Assembly: GCA_007844125.1 (NCBI GenBank)
Contig: CM017561.1
Span: 23,237,260-23,301,259, forward strand
Length of the DNA: 64,000 nt
From: Sinonovacula constricta
Taxonomy: Eukaryota; Mollusca; Bivalvia; Cardiida; Solecurtidae
Direction of reading: 5' to 3'
Part shown: one piece after another, positions 1 to 13,600 of the stretch
How the letters are laid out: every line of letters begins with the position of its first letter
How positions within the stretch are numbered: the stretch's first letter is position 1
The notes under the pieces: model-generated
Databases searched by the model: none
Told to the model about the DNA's origin: nothing
The model's input: the letters and a program-made list of their open reading frames with translations, nothing else
Program-made: the position numbers and the translations under genes

Positions 1-465
1 GTCGGAAAGATTGTTTGTGGAAAGTCTAAAAGATATACAAAGATCAAAACAAATAAGAGTTGTATGCAAAATGTTGTTATCTTTATCATTAATCCTAATT
101 TCACAGATTTTTTAAGCCAGGACAAATTGGAAACTTACCATTGAAACTACATTTTTTTCAATTGCTTCCTTTGTTCATCTTTCTAGTATAGCTCTTAAGT
201 TGGTTCTAAGAATATTTCTTCCCAGCCTGGTAAGAATTACCTAATTTGGTTTAGGCAAATTGTGTAGAATCAAATCATCCATCTTCGGCTGGGAGCTGTC
301 CGATCAGGATCTTCACTATCTGTTAAAAAGTTTTTATCAGTACCTTTTGTACCCTATACATGAAGAATGAACCAAATACTGAAGATTTACTGGTTATTGG
401 TCATTTATAAACAAAGCCAGTATTGTCAAGTTTTTACTTGTTTCAACTGTTGGAGACTATTGTAG

Positions 466-2399
466 ATTGAGTCGGAGACTGTTGCTGCAGAGGAGAAGTC
501 CACAGAGACAAAAGAGAAGGTGGACCAGCTACAGGTGAACCTAGTGGGTCTACAGAAAAAGATTAACGAGAATGATTTCAAGGTGCAGACTGCCGAAGAT
601 GAGGCCAACACCGCAGCAAATTTGGCCAACACAGCCTCCAATGTGAGCATTGACTGCTAATGGGTTTAGTTTCAAGCTTATATAAAGTACAGAACTTTTC
701 TATGATTTTCCTGTAAAACCTTTTTTTTTTAGTAGGATGTGAGGCACAATCATATTTTGGATTGTCATTTACTTAAAAAAAAAAACTCATCAATTCATAG
801 ACTTGGCTAAGAGTTTTCCTTGCAAAGTCAGTTCAAACCTAATACATGCTTTGATTTTCCTCCATCAACATAAATTGAGTTGCCTTGGTAACATATGTCT
901 TTGTAGGACTAATTTATCACACGAAAAACAAGACAAAAAGTGCGTATAAAATATTCCATTTACTTCTTTCTTTACTATCATTACACTCATATTGGATTCC
1001 CTTCAATTTTGTACTATCTTTTCACCCATATTGATCTGATGTTTGATCAGAATGCTGATGAGCTGGAGAATAAGTACCCAGACGTGTTGAACCAGCTGAA
1101 CGAGAAGCACAATGCAACAGCCGGGGCCAAGGCTCGTGTCGAGGCACTCAAAAACAAGGCCAAGAAACTGGCCACAGAGACCACAGCCAAGCTCCAGAAA
1201 CTAAGAAGTTAGTGGATTATGTTTTTTTTCCATTTGTTTATAATTTTTGCATGTTTTCCTCTACAGTTCATTCAACTAGAACTAACTGAAAGCATTTCTT
1301 CCTTATTATTGATTTTATTGCACGACAGCAAAAAAAACATTAATCAACATTATTAAGGGAGTGGGGACATGTGTTTTTGCAATTGTCATTTGGTAGACCA
1401 ATTGGTTTCCAGTAAATCACAAAAAATTGCTTGATTTGCATTCCTTTAACTATTAGGGACATCATTCATGGTAAGTAGGTGACATTTATTGGTTCAGGGT
1501 GTCAGCAGTGTAAATGTCAAGGTCAGAGCATCCTTTAAGATTATGTTTGCTTTCTAACAATATCTTGGAAATACATGGGTCCAATCCAGACCTGGTAGCG
1601 CAATTGGTAGAGAGTTGACTCCAGGTATGGGAGCCCCTGGGTTCGATCCCAGGCCATGACATACCAAAGTCATTAAAAATGGTAGTGGTATAGCTCCCTT
1701 GCTAACCCTCAAGCAAATATAAGGGTAGTTCCACGACTGGTTGGCCCGGTGTCAGGATAATGTGACTAGGTGTGGTATCATGCCAAGTGTTCATAGCATG
1801 CTATAAACATTGAAGGCGGCACTATATCTGCCTCAAATGGACACCGTCTCCAGATAACTGAAATTCTGTTGGTTGGATGATAAACCCAACAAACAAACAA
1901 ACATTGGCCCAAAATCCTTAAACTTAGTAGGACCTTTGTTCATCGTAACTTGACTAATTTTGAGGTCATTATTAGAATGGGTTTCAGTGGCATTATGGGA
2001 TGCTTTAAAAGTCGTAATAATTTTCAGTGTGACAGTGGTTTCCAATGTCTAATATAGATTGCCTGAACTTGCATTCCACAACTTGGTAGGAACATTGGTC
2101 ATGATGGTTTACTAAAGGGTTCAAGTCACAGTGAACATGATTGTTACCAGGAAGCTAGGGGAGGCATTATGTTATAAACATCCCTTGTTTTTCATTGGCA
2201 TTATGTACTATTTTCAGCTATCATTTTGCTGACCATTATCCAATTGTCTGGTTTTGCAGGCATGAACTCGGAGTTTGAGACGTACGAGAAGCAGCTAGAC
2301 AGTTTGGCAGGCCGTATTGATGAGCTGAACAACAACATGTCAGGATATCTGGCCCACATTCAGCAGAAAGCCAACGACTACAGGACCTGTACCACATAA
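466..2399 (+). CDS. LAMB1: Laminin subunit beta, C-terminal three exons (partial)
   Basis: Three exons, 466-642, 1051-1207 and 2260-2399 (stop TAA at 2397), join in phase (0, 1) with GT-AG borders (donors GTGAGC and GTTAGT; acceptors ending TCAG and TGCAG). They encode about 157 residues of heptad-rich alpha-helix, the C-terminal coiled coil by which laminin beta pairs with alpha and gamma chains in basement membranes. Recognisable beta-chain landmarks are IESETVAAEE (vertebrate beta-1 has IESETAASEE), ELENKYPDVL (LDGELDEKYKKV region) and the ending YRTCTT, whose Cys matches the C-terminal interchain cysteine of beta chains (YSTCL). The rest of the gene lies upstream of the window; 1-465 is intron with no exon that I can see. 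The beta class is secure, but beta-1 rather than beta-2 is a guess. The gene converges on IPO9. Confidence 0.88.
1589..1903 (+). mobile_element. SINE family A copy 1 (tRNA-derived, full length)
   Basis: The tRNA-like head carries an A-box-like sequence (TAGCGCAATTGGTAGAG) and B-box (GGTTCGATCCC), followed by a body containing GGTGTCAGGATAATGTGACT and a tail GATAAACCCAACAAACAAAC. It lies in the intron between the last two laminin coding exons, in sense. It differs from the other copies by several CpG-type changes, so it is an older insertion. Confidence 0.88.
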
Positions 2400-2496
2400 T
2401 AAAGTCCTTCCCACAACACTAAGCCACACCAAAAGTGTGGCACCATAGTTCACTCACAGTTAGTAGGTAGAAACTCATAAAAGCTTTAAGAATAAA
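2398..2496 (+). terminator. Candidate laminin polyadenylation signals
   Basis: AATAAA occurs at 2398-2403, overlapping the stop codon, and again at 2491-2496. The first would leave almost no 3' UTR, so the second, or one of many later AATAAA motifs in the AT-rich tail, is more plausible. The site in use cannot be decided from sequence alone. Confidence 0.35.
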
Positions 2497-2734
2497 CTAA
2501 AATCATGGAACAATATTCTACACAATTTGTTTGTGTAAGGAATTTCGTGTGATTGATTGTATATACATGTAGGTCATGACATTTATTTTATTTTCGCAGT
2601 GAAGATATATGATGTGCATTTCAAAATAGGAAGAGGTTGTATGAATGTAAATATGAATTAAACTGTATATCTCTAGAGAAAGCATGTTTAGGGGTAAGGA
2701 GGGCAATTATGGCCATATACTTTAATGAGCCAAT

Positions 2735-3097
2735 GTGACAGTAACAGGTACTGAAGTGCTTACAGTGAACCAGGTACTGCTGTAGTGCTTACAGTGTACC
2801 AGGTACTGCTGTAGTGCTTTACAGTGTACCAGGTACTGCTGTAGTGCTTACAGTGAACCAGGTACTCCTGTAGTGCTTACAGTGAACCAAGTACTGCTGT
2901 GGTGCTTTACAGTGTACCAGGTACTGCTGTAGTGCTAACAGTGAACCAGGTACTGCAATGTACCAGGTACTACTGTAGTGCTACAGTGAACCAGGTAGTG
3001 CTGTAGTGCTTTACAGCATACCAGGTACTGCTGTAGTGCTTACAGTGAACCAGGTACTGCTGTAGTGCTTTCAGCACCTCAGGTACTGCTGTAGTGA
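2735..3097 (+). repeat. 29-30 bp minisatellite in laminin 3' flank
   Basis: About 12 tandem copies of a unit resembling CCAGGTACTGCTGTAGTGCT followed by TTACAGTGAA. The period alternates between 29 and 30 because of an extra T in some units (CTTAC against CTTTAC), and one copy is shortened near 2955. It lies about 335 bp beyond the laminin stop codon, so it may be transcribed as 3' UTR. It has no coding potential. Confidence 0.9.
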
Positions 3098-3099
3098 TG

Positions 3100-6000
3100 A
3101 CTGTTAAAGGCATTATTTGTGTGTCCTCAGTTGAAAAACTGTGTCCTCTATCTTTGTATTACTCACTACTCATTTCCTGATGAACACATAGTAACTAGTA
3201 AAGTTGTGTTTATTTTCTGTTTGTATATTTGTTTAGGAACTTATGGCTGTGTTGGTAAGTCTCCTTACTGTCCATTTGTTTTGCAAACATTTTTTGTTTG
3301 TTTGAGCTCAGAAAGATCAATATGTTAAAGAAATATGAGATTGTTTTATGTTTCATCCCTGTTTACCTAAAAGCTGTACTTGAAATAAATGTGGCAGAAT
3401 ACTTTGCAGATAAAATCATTCCTTGCTAGTTTTTACACACAAAAACAACAACAAACGCTCTTATATCATAGGTTTTGCTTTTGACACAATCCGCTAATTC
3501 TACTATCATTAAGGAATAAATATTCTGTTAAAAATCGCTTTGGATGGTGTTTAACTGTTTTCCAATCTATCAAAACAGTGGTAGTTCATTCACTTAAGTG
3601 GTAAAATATGGCAAGGAATATTTTATCTATGGAATGTAATGACTGGCACCTGTACTAGATTAGTTTTCCTCCATTTCACCATGTTTTGTTTTCAAGGTGG
3701 AATCCACCAATGTTTCGTTTACCTCTGACTCTTCATTACCTCACTAGTAACGGTCAGTCTTTTTGTGATGTGCAGATGTTTACCCTTACAGTAGTCGAGA
3801 ATAATCAGCGGGGTAATAACTCAACCACAATGTTACGTCATACAGTGTTGAGCACTTCATTTTTGTATTTTACTTTTTAAAAGTTTTTATCTTCCCTTCT
3901 TCCAATCTTTGTTTTTCTGTTTATTTTTCTACTTGTTTCAAATTTTTAATTTTAGAAACTATGTAAATGCTACTGAATGTTAAAATTCTACCAAAGGCGT
4001 TAACACTTTTGCAATAAACGGAACCTGCATCTACTGGTAATGATCTGTTTGTTAGTTTTCATATATAATCAGCCATTTTTAGCTTTTTCTGTTTTTTTTT
4101 TGTTTTTTTGTAGAACTACTTATCATAGGCTCATAATTTGTGTACATTTTGCTTTAAATCTGTTCATTATTGCAGAACAGTTGATATATAGTGAAACATT
4201 TTTGTTTTACTTGTATATGTCTACTTCTGTTCTTGGAGTCTGTATGTTGGAGCACAATATTTTTTGTGACATGTGTAGGTTAGCATGTTCACTGAAGGAA
4301 AAATGTACTTAGCATATAGGTTCATACAACTGTTTGCAGTTCATTTGTACACAGTGTTCTGTAAAAAAATTATGTTTACATCTTCATATGGCATTTATGT
4401 GAGCACACACACATGTGCAGTGTATGCGTAATCATGTGTGAATGTAAATGTATGTGTATAAACACGCCTGTGTGTTACACACATACTCACTGTGTTGTGT
4501 ATGTTGAGTAAATAGTGTAATACATCAGTGAAGGCCAGTATCAATGTGTTGTGTTTCTTTGTCGATATTTAACACATTATTGTGTAAACACTTTCTCATT
4601 TATTTTGCTCTTGTTTTTACTGTTGTAATCAAATCTATTTAACCTCACTCTCCTTACAGAAAGTCTTCCTCTGGTCTTTTGTGCGTGAAACAAGTCTGCA
4701 GAAACTTAAAACTATAAAGCTCTAAAAATCCAATATGTACAACCATGTGCTTTCTGGAAAAAAAAAATATTTTAATATTTAAAATTGCGGTGTATTTCTT
4801 ATTTTGTAATTGTGCATAATGACAAGGTCAGTCATAATAGATATTTGATGTACACAATGTACATTAATTAATAAATGCTGCATGCATTGATCTTTGCAGT
4901 TATCCGTTCCCTAACAGTACCTATATCATCTAGACACCAATTTCTGTTGTTTTGTGATTTTTGTAAGCCGTGCCATATTTCTTCCATAGCCTGTGTAGAT
5001 ATTCTATGTAGACTACCCCTTTTTCTTATTATCTTCAATATATTTTTTATTATTTTCAAATTGTTTTTTGAAAGTGTTACTTTCTTTTTTTGTTTTGATA
5101 TATAGAGAATACTGGTCATTATCACTGTTGCGTAGAAAAATATTGTCAAATGAAACGGAGACAACTTTAAATCACTTGGCTTACTGAGCAATCTGCATTT
5201 GTGTCCAAATTGATTATATGGCCTGTTCTACACCAACCTAGTATTTATTTATCCTACCAATTGCTTTCAATACCAGTGTTCTAATGCTTGCTTTATTAGT
5301 GTTTTTGTCATTCTTAAACCGGCATTTCATCTTGGTTGTTATGTAATAAAACACGTCATAATAAATTGTCGGTTTCAACTTGTATGTATTCAATGTCCGT
5401 ATAACTTGGTAATTGGTGCTTCACGGTTACCACCAAACTAAGCTATGGATAGTAATATGAAATAGTCACACTATCTCAAATCTGAATTAAATACAAACAT
5501 GACTGGATTTGTACCGATACTAAGCTGATATAACTCAGCCCTAATATATAAACCAACTGAGACAGAAATGACATAGTTTTCAAATTAAAAAAACGTCACC
5601 TTATGTTACAATTCATAAGGGGATATTAAGAATTTTTAAATATTTCTTTTATTGCAAGCTCCTAAAAAAAAAATTATTAGTTGATGACATTTAGACATCT
5701 TCTTACATGGGATTTATTTTTCATTAAAAAAAGTATTTTCATCTGGATGACAACCAGTTTGTCACATTTGTGGTTGATAAAGTAAATGTTATGATACAAG
5801 GCAATTATATATCCGATGTCCAATGTAATGGTAAAATAAAAATGTATACCAGTTGTCTGGTATCAAAATGCCAAAATACTTGTTGAACCACAATAATCAT
5901 CCTGCGAATCTCTTACTTTTAGCACTTTCTCAATGTGTTATAACACTATATAACAGTACTTTCTCAATGTGTCGTTACAATATAAAACAGATTAAAAAAG

Positions 6001-7950
6001 TTCTTTTATTTTAAACTAGCAGTTTTTTTTAAAATTAATTTCAGCAGGCTTCCTTGTTTTGTCAATATGAATGTCAAAATTTTTACTGTAGATAGTTAGG
6101 TTTTGTATTATTTTCCTGTAGCAGGCTCTAGGTAGATCATTGTATGTAACCATGCTGTAATGTCCATCAATGTAAATTCATCTTCCGTTATATAATATGG
6201 TTGCCTAAACTATAAGCTTTTTTATATTTTATACAACATAATAAATGCATACTGGATTCTCAACGCATTCTGTGTTTAGTAGAATGAAAATTAAGGATGT
6301 ATTAATTTCTAAACTACATCCAACAAATTGACAGGTTTTTGTTCAATAAATTTCTTTTAATTTAGATCAGTACTAAATTTTAACTTTTTTTTATATCACT
6401 ACAAGTTTGTTGCATTCATTTTTTTACATTTTGTGCATGCATTCTTTTACTAAGATATTCATAGATTTTTGCTTTATGCAAAAATGCTTATACCAAAGTT
6501 TGTTTTAACAAGTGTTGCTATCATTTATCAATGCTATAGTATATCCTTAATAAGAATTAGGCAGTGTTTGAAATTACCAATTTACATTATCTTAGGAATG
6601 TCAGGCAAGATCTATTCAAGCAAATTGAACAAGTAGCGTCTATCTTAACAATAGTAAGATTATCCATACTTTACGGAGTAGTCATATATATATGTGTAAA
6701 TCTGAAATATGTCTTCGCAATATTTGAGGGAAAAAAGAACATTATACTCTCCTTGGGTAAAAAATAAATCAATAAATATTTGGACAAGGAAATTAAAAGA
6801 AAAATCACTTAAAACAACCAAGGCCTAGCAAAGATAATTGGTAACCAGTTTCCTAAACCGTTTTATACAATCTTTTTACATGGCTAAAGCAGAATAGTGA
6901 ATATTTGCTTTTCCAATATAAGACTATTATACTGCCAAATACTGGGACTGTCACTCTTCATAAGGGCGCCTCTTGTCACAACTTCCATTGTACTATCCTG
7001 TCACTCCTCTGTATTAACTGGTGTTTCAACATTTGTTGTGTTGTGAAAACGTATTGATATGCAAGGTATCTATGCATGTTTCATTGTTGCAATATTTGTT
7101 TCATTGTTTTTTAAATTTTTTTAATGACTTGGTAGATGCCTCGTCTTAATATAGGAAATTCAGTTACAAGAATTAAGTGAAGACAGTTATTTTTTTCAAA
7201 ATTGTACACTAAATACCACAGTATGTTATGCATTATATTGTATCCATTGTTTTTATAATAGATGATTTTGATCTGGAACTTATTAATAAGATAATTATGA
7301 ACAAATTGCCAACAGAAATTATTTCAACATGTAAATAGTAGACATTTTTATCATGTGTATGTATTTTTGAATCGCCTTCTATCATTTTGGCTTACTTGTA
7401 GCATATTATCTGTTTATTTCATTATAATGTATGCACAATAATGAATAAATTGACAGTCCCTCCAACATTTGGCTTTCATTTCTGCCCAAATTATTTTTAT
7501 GTGTATATTGTTTGTCAGTTTATGTAATGAAACAATGCTGGAGACCGACTTCTGTTGTTTCTCTCAACTTCAATTTACAGTACTTGATGATAAAAATAAG
7601 AATCGAATTATTATTGGTTATGCAAAATTTAACCCCCCCCCCCCCCCCCCCCAACAGAATTGGAAATGTTATAAATGCTTACGGTAAGTATTAACATTTG
7701 ACTAAACGTCATGCACAATACTGGTGATACAAGCCTCCATTATGGTGGTATCAGACAGTTTGGACCAAAAATATTTTCATTAAACAATTAAATTATTGTT
7801 ACCTGAAAAGATCCTGCAAAATGCTGTTTATTGATGTCTTACACCCATGTGAAAAGTGACCACAATCAACATTTCAAATATCTAGTTCCTGAGCCACACT
7901 GCACAGTTAGCTATTTTTAAACTAAGAAAACCATGTTACCACTTATTTTA
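3100..7950. other. AT-rich laminin 3' tail or intergenic DNA
   Basis: No gene is supported here. The stretch is AT-rich with many AATAAA motifs, a TG/CA-rich patch at about 4390-4510 and a 20-base C homopolymer at 7633-7652. A minus-strand open frame at 4868-5191 (107 codons) is not recognisable and is rich in Lys, Ile and Asn, as expected of AT-rich DNA. A 3' UTR several kb long is possible but undemonstrated. Confidence 0.5.
7633..7652. repeat. Poly-C homopolymer (20 bases)
   Basis: An uninterrupted run of 20 C flanked by AA on both sides. It is the only long G/C homopolymer in the window. Length variation or assembly error is likely here. Confidence 0.95.
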
Positions 7951-7961
7951 AAGCTCATCCA

Positions 7962-8267
7962 CACGTAGCGCAATCGGTAGAGCGTCGGCTCCAGGTACGG
8001 AAGGCCCCGGGTTCGATCCCGGGCCGCGACATACCAAAGTCGTTAAAAATGGTAGTGGTATAGCTCCCTTGCTAACGCTCAATCAAATATATGGATAGTT
8101 CCACGACTGGTTGGCCCGGTGTCAGGATAATGTGACTGGGTGTGGTATCATGCCAGGTGTTCACGGCATGCTATACACAGTGAAGGCAGCACTATATCTG
8201 CTTCAAGTGGACACCGTCTCCAGATACCTGAAATACTGTTGGTGGGACAATAAACCCAATAAACAAA
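7962..8267 (+). mobile_element. SINE family A copy 2
   Basis: Same family as 1589-1903, with a better preserved B-box and a slightly eroded 5' end (CACGTAGCGC where other copies have ACCTGGTAGCGC). A short direct repeat TCATCC flanks it (7955-7960 and 8268-8273), consistent with a target-site duplication. It sits between the laminin tail and the IPO9 3' end. Confidence 0.88.
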
Positions 8268-8645
8268 TCATCCGCTCTGACGCCGATGTCTATTTTTAGC
8301 AGGAATCCCAATAGTTCTTATTTACAGATTTGAAGAAAATGAACATTTTAAGTGTTGATTAACGTGGTTAACGAGTTTTACTGTCCTAAAATTGAGATAC
8401 TGTTTAAAATCGTCTAAGGTTTGACTGAAGTATGACTTTTACATGCAAAAATTATGCAGAAATATGCCCAGAGGTAAAAATATTATTACATGTATTTGAT
8501 ATAGGCAAACCATCGGATACCACCTTTAACATCTAACAAAAGTGACCAAATGACACAAGAGAATTTGAACAGTATCTGCCGATAGTTAAAAATTTGCAGA
8601 AGCGTACATTGACCAACAAAAACAAGAAACAACATTTTTAAAATC

Positions 8646-10603
8646 TTTATTATCAACTTAATAAACCATGCACATTATTAAAATTAGTAAAATACAGTAA
8701 TACTTTTAATTTTAACTACTATTTTCTTAAAACCAAACCTTTTTTGCAAGTATACCACCAATATATACGTTTGAATATGGTTGTTACAGAAGAAAGATTA
8801 CCCTCACCAAGTATGGAGAAGTGACCAGAACAGGTTACACAGATTATTCTCATGATTACTAAATACTTTAACATCAACAGTCGTCAATTACAGAAGTTTA
8901 AATGGGTAAAATAGCAAAATGACTTAAAAAAAGATCAACATAACATTTTTCACATTTCTAATATAAAGCCTAACGCAATTGAATTATGTTTCAATTTGAC
9001 TTATAAAGCCAATAAAAGATTATGAACTGTTTTGTGAGTCACAAGTAATATATACAGACAGAATAATGAATACATTTTGAGATGACAGATCAATGAACTT
9101 TAAGACTAAGAGTTATTTAAAGCCCAACTTTTTGTTGGAACCCTATGCTTAATTCCTTAGTGTTTTTTATTATATAAATATGAATGTTAAGTTAAAATTT
9201 ACCTATTTACAGACTAAGCCTGATCAGATAGCTTGCATCTGGATCTACATTATTTCTTTAAGTTTTGCAAATACACAATTAGTAGGCCAAGATAAACTTC
9301 TAAATACATGCAGGTGACTTATATCAATAAACATGTCAAACAAGGTTACTGTCATTTAAACTATAATAGAATAAGAGGAACAGGACAAAATACTAATTAA
9401 AATTATGTCAATTTAATAAATAGCTAACTACCCATTGTAAGTTATCAAGCACAATTTAAAAAAAAATCATTCAAAGAACTGCACATACATCCATTCAAAC
9501 ATTGCTCTATTCTTCATTTTTTATATGTAACCTTGTCAATGATAATCTTATTTTTTTTTACATTAAGAATGAAAATCACTTTGTTAAGAAACAATCACAA
9601 TGTTTACACAAATCAAAGCTGCCTTCACTATCATGGACAGACTAATTACAACTTTCTGACTGTTAAGACATTGTTGCTCCTTTCTGATTATCAGGATAAT
9701 GAAAAATCTCACCAATAAAACAGGGTTAATATGTTTTACAGCTGGTATTGGAGACCACTCCTGGGCATGACTTATCACATATCATCACAATTCACGATTG
9801 TAATCTGACCATTGTTGATGCTTGAACTTAAACTTGGTCTCCAGCTCAGTCGTATAAATATAAAGCCCAGGCACTTATAAAACAACTTCAGACTGCTAGT
9901 TTACTTTCAGTTCCTGCACTGTAAAATAACCTACATCAAATGATTGCTTTACACGCTCATCATTTTAATATAAATATACACACAATCTTGGTTATAACTC
10001 AATAATTACATGCATAGGTATGTAGGAGTACAGGATGTAGATTCCAGGTCTACATCTGACAAATTCAAGCCTTGCAGTGTTAAGAATTATCTTGTCTTGA
10101 AACTTAGAAAATAAATGTCTAACAACTTAACATAATTTCTTACTGTTCCCATATCTCATTAGCATTCTAAATACCACCATTCTTTCTGAAAGCAAGATAA
10201 AAGATCGGATGGGAGGTAAAACTGGAAATAAAACACACTGAACACTTGATGCTGAGGCTAAAAAACAAAACGGTTACAACTTAGGATACCTTTTTGTATG
10301 CAAAAAGATTACAAGAGATTTGCACGTATTGATAAGTTCACAACACATTATTTCAGTAGTTTCGATCGACGCATTCAATAATTGATAATACTGTTTCCAT
10401 CATACCAAAGTTTTGAGATAATCCTGCTAGAAGAGGTGCTAGGAATTTTTATTCTTTTTAACCCAAACAGTATTTGCGTAACCAAACTAACTAGTTTTTC
10501 TGCTTGACGGCGTTCCTATCTTGACAGTATTGATTCAAAGATTCACAACTGAACACAGTTGCCAATTACTGAAACAAATAAATTATTCTCTTATTTATGG
10601 TTG
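8646..10603 (-). other. IPO9: IPO9 3' UTR (inferred)
   Basis: AT-rich, non-coding sequence downstream of the IPO9 stop codon. Read on the minus strand, AATAAA (TTTATT on plus) lies at 8646-8651 and is the most distal good poly(A) signal; others occur nearer the stop, so shorter 3' ends are possible. Two small unrelated open frames near 9.5-9.8 kb look like chance. Confidence 0.45.
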
Positions 10604-13600
10604 CTAGGCATTGATGTTGATGGTGTGCAGCACTTGTTTTTCAGCTTCTGTGTGGTGTGATGTGAACATAGCATAGTATGGCTGCTGGGCAAGGGATTGC
10701 AGGAACTCAGATAGGTAGGCCTGAAACAAAAAAACACGATCAGGTCACTAATATTGTGAAATAAGTACATAATTTATATGCACTACATTTATACTCTTAC
10801 TACAACAAATGACTTTCCTAATTGCATCATAAGTTGAAAACTCAGTTAAAATTTACTACTTCAGTATCACACCTGTGTGCAATAAGATTATAACATTGTT
10901 AAACCACCACACTATTGATAATTATCCATGTTTATATGCTTGTGTATCCATGGGCCACAGGCCTGATATACGAATAAAGATCTATCATATAACCTTGAGA
11001 CTATGTCTGGCTTGTCTGTGGACTGGAAAACGTAAAGGATCATAATATTTTGTCAAGATTTGTTAACATGGTCACCCAGAACAAGAAAGGGGTCTTTTTA
11101 AATCTTAAGGGAACCAAAAAGGATCCAAAACACTGTGCCTGGAAACCAAGACTTGGAATGTCTGGCATAAAGTATCGAAATAATTTATCAAATAGAATTT
11201 ACACTGCTTAAACAAAAGTGATTTTTAATTACTTCAATTAACAACCAGTTGTTACCGTCTTGAAAAAGAAAAAGAATGTACTAAAAAATATTATCCACAA
11301 TAAGTTCTAACTAGTTTTTATGGGCGTACAGTATCCCCATCAGTTAGAAGTACATCCTAAAAAATACGGGCTTGACTATTAACTCCGACCCATAAAGCAC
11401 AAGACTCTGTTACAAACTCATCCAAGATTTCATGCAGGCCAAGTATAGTGAAGATTGGGTCATAAATGTGGCCTCTAGAGTGTTTACCAGGTTTTTCTAT
11501 GATCTGACCTAGTGACCTACTTTGTTGAACCTCACGTGACCAAGTTAAGAACTCCTCCAGGTTTTTATGCAGGCAAACATTATGGCAATGTATGGTGACG
11601 ATTGAGCTATAATGTTTCCTCTAAGTGGTTCACAATGCTTTGTAAGAGCTGATCTAGTAACCTACTTTTTGACCCCAAGTGACCCAGTTTCTTCAAGTGA
11701 AGATTGGGCGATAAATGAGTCCTCTAGCATGTTCACAAGGTTTTTCTAAAATTAAACCTTATGACTTAGTTTTTGACCACACATGAACTCATCCAAGATT
11801 TGTTGCAGACAAACATTCTGACCAAGTTTGGTGACAATTAGATAAAAACTATAGCCTCTAGTGTGCTCACAAGCAAACTGTTGATGACTCACGACACATG
11901 TCGCAGAACGATGAAGGGGTATCAGAAAAGCTCACCTAGTGCAAATTTTATCAGTACTGTTTTTGAACAATAACACTGCATTTCATTGGTAAAAGAGTGG
12001 TAAAATGTACCAATCAGATGCATTCCTTTGAAAATAAGTGCTAACTTGTCCCAGCTTCAATTTGAACTAGGTACGTACCTAAATTTCATGATGTGTAATA
12101 TATCAAAAGTACCATTACAGTCCTAATTTCTATCGTACTTGCTGTTCAATTAGAAGTTTTTGAAATAATAATCAGCATTCACAGAAAACTATTTTTAGAT
12201 GAAGTCTAAATGTTGCAGATCTAAATACCTGCTCAAATTTAAGTGCGAGAGTAATCAAGATGAACAAATGTACCAATCTGTAGCAAAGAGCTTTGTTGGT
12301 TCAGACATTGGTATTTTTAGTTCATTGTAAAAAAGACCTTATTTTAGTAAAAAATCTGAACTAATAGATTTCCATTACACAGACTTTATTAGCTTAATTG
12401 TCAATGGACAAATTAAAACAAATGAGATTTTCTCAGCCCAGTTCAGACCCATAACCTCCTCCACTTCAAACAGTTGTGTGCATGTGTATCCAGACTGCAA
12501 CCACTTACGTGAAGGTCAACCTGGTTGGCAGGATCACTGAGGGCATCCTGGTCCTCTTCCTCCTCCTCCACTTCCGTATCCAGGGTAGCGAACCCAGTGG
12601 CAAACTGGTCCATCAGCAGACTGGACAGGGTCTGACCACTGAGTTCCACATCATCTATACCCTCCTCTTCATCCTCCCACTCCTCCTCCTAGATGTGCAT
12701 AGACAATTCAGAATAGTGAGCAAGGGGTTAAGATATAAATGAAGTATTACCTATACTAAGCAATATTCAAGATACAAGAATCAGTAGAATTGGAATATGC
12801 TCCACAAATGGCTTTTTACTAGGATTATTAGCAGTAAGAAAGTAAAAGATTAATTACATATAAATGATCTATTTAGTGCTGGATGAATATACTAATGAAT
12901 ATACTTATTAAATGACACAGCCAGATTAATGGATCTTGAACACAAACCATTGTGCTAGCAGAACAGGCAAGTCTGGCAGTCAAATGGCAGGGAGATAAAT
13001 AATGCGTCTTTGTTTATTGGGTTTATCGTCCCACCAACAGTATTTCAGTTATCTGAAGACGGTGTCCACTTGAAGCAGATATAGTGCTGCCTTCACTGTG
13101 TATGCCGTGAACACCTGGCACGATACCACACCCAGTCACATTATCCTAACACCGGGCCAACCAGTCGTGGAACTACCCTTATATTTGCTTGAGCTTTAGC
13201 AAAGGAGCTATACCACTACCATTTTTAAGGACTTTGGTATGTCGCGGCCCGGGATCGAACCTGGGGCCTCCCGTACCTGGAGCCGACGCTCTACCGATTG
13301 CGCTACCAGGTCTGGTACAATGCGTCTTTGAGTTAAGATAAACAAGCATTTGTTAGTATTGCGGGCAATACAGTAGTCCCCTACTGGTCCCTAAAAAAGT
13401 TATGGGCCGGACACGATTTTGTTGCAAGGTCATGCTGTGACCTTGACCTTCAAGGTAGCGACCAAAATCTTGTGCATGCATATTGTACACATTGCTACCT
13501 ATTAACATACCAAGTTTCATGCGCCTAGCTTTAATAGTTTTTAAGTTATCAAAGGATCCAGATTTTTAGCGGACAGACAGACAGACAGACAGACAGACGG

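Noticed and set aside
3232..3262. TTTAG|GAACTTATGGCTGTGTTG|GTAAGT looks like a tiny exon after laminin
   Set aside because: It lies beyond the laminin stop, has no matching downstream exon and encodes nothing recognisable; chance splice-like motifs are common in AT-rich DNA.
4868..5191. 107-codon minus-strand open frame
   Set aside because: Lys/Ile/Asn-rich as expected of AT-rich DNA, with no recognisable motif and no splice context.
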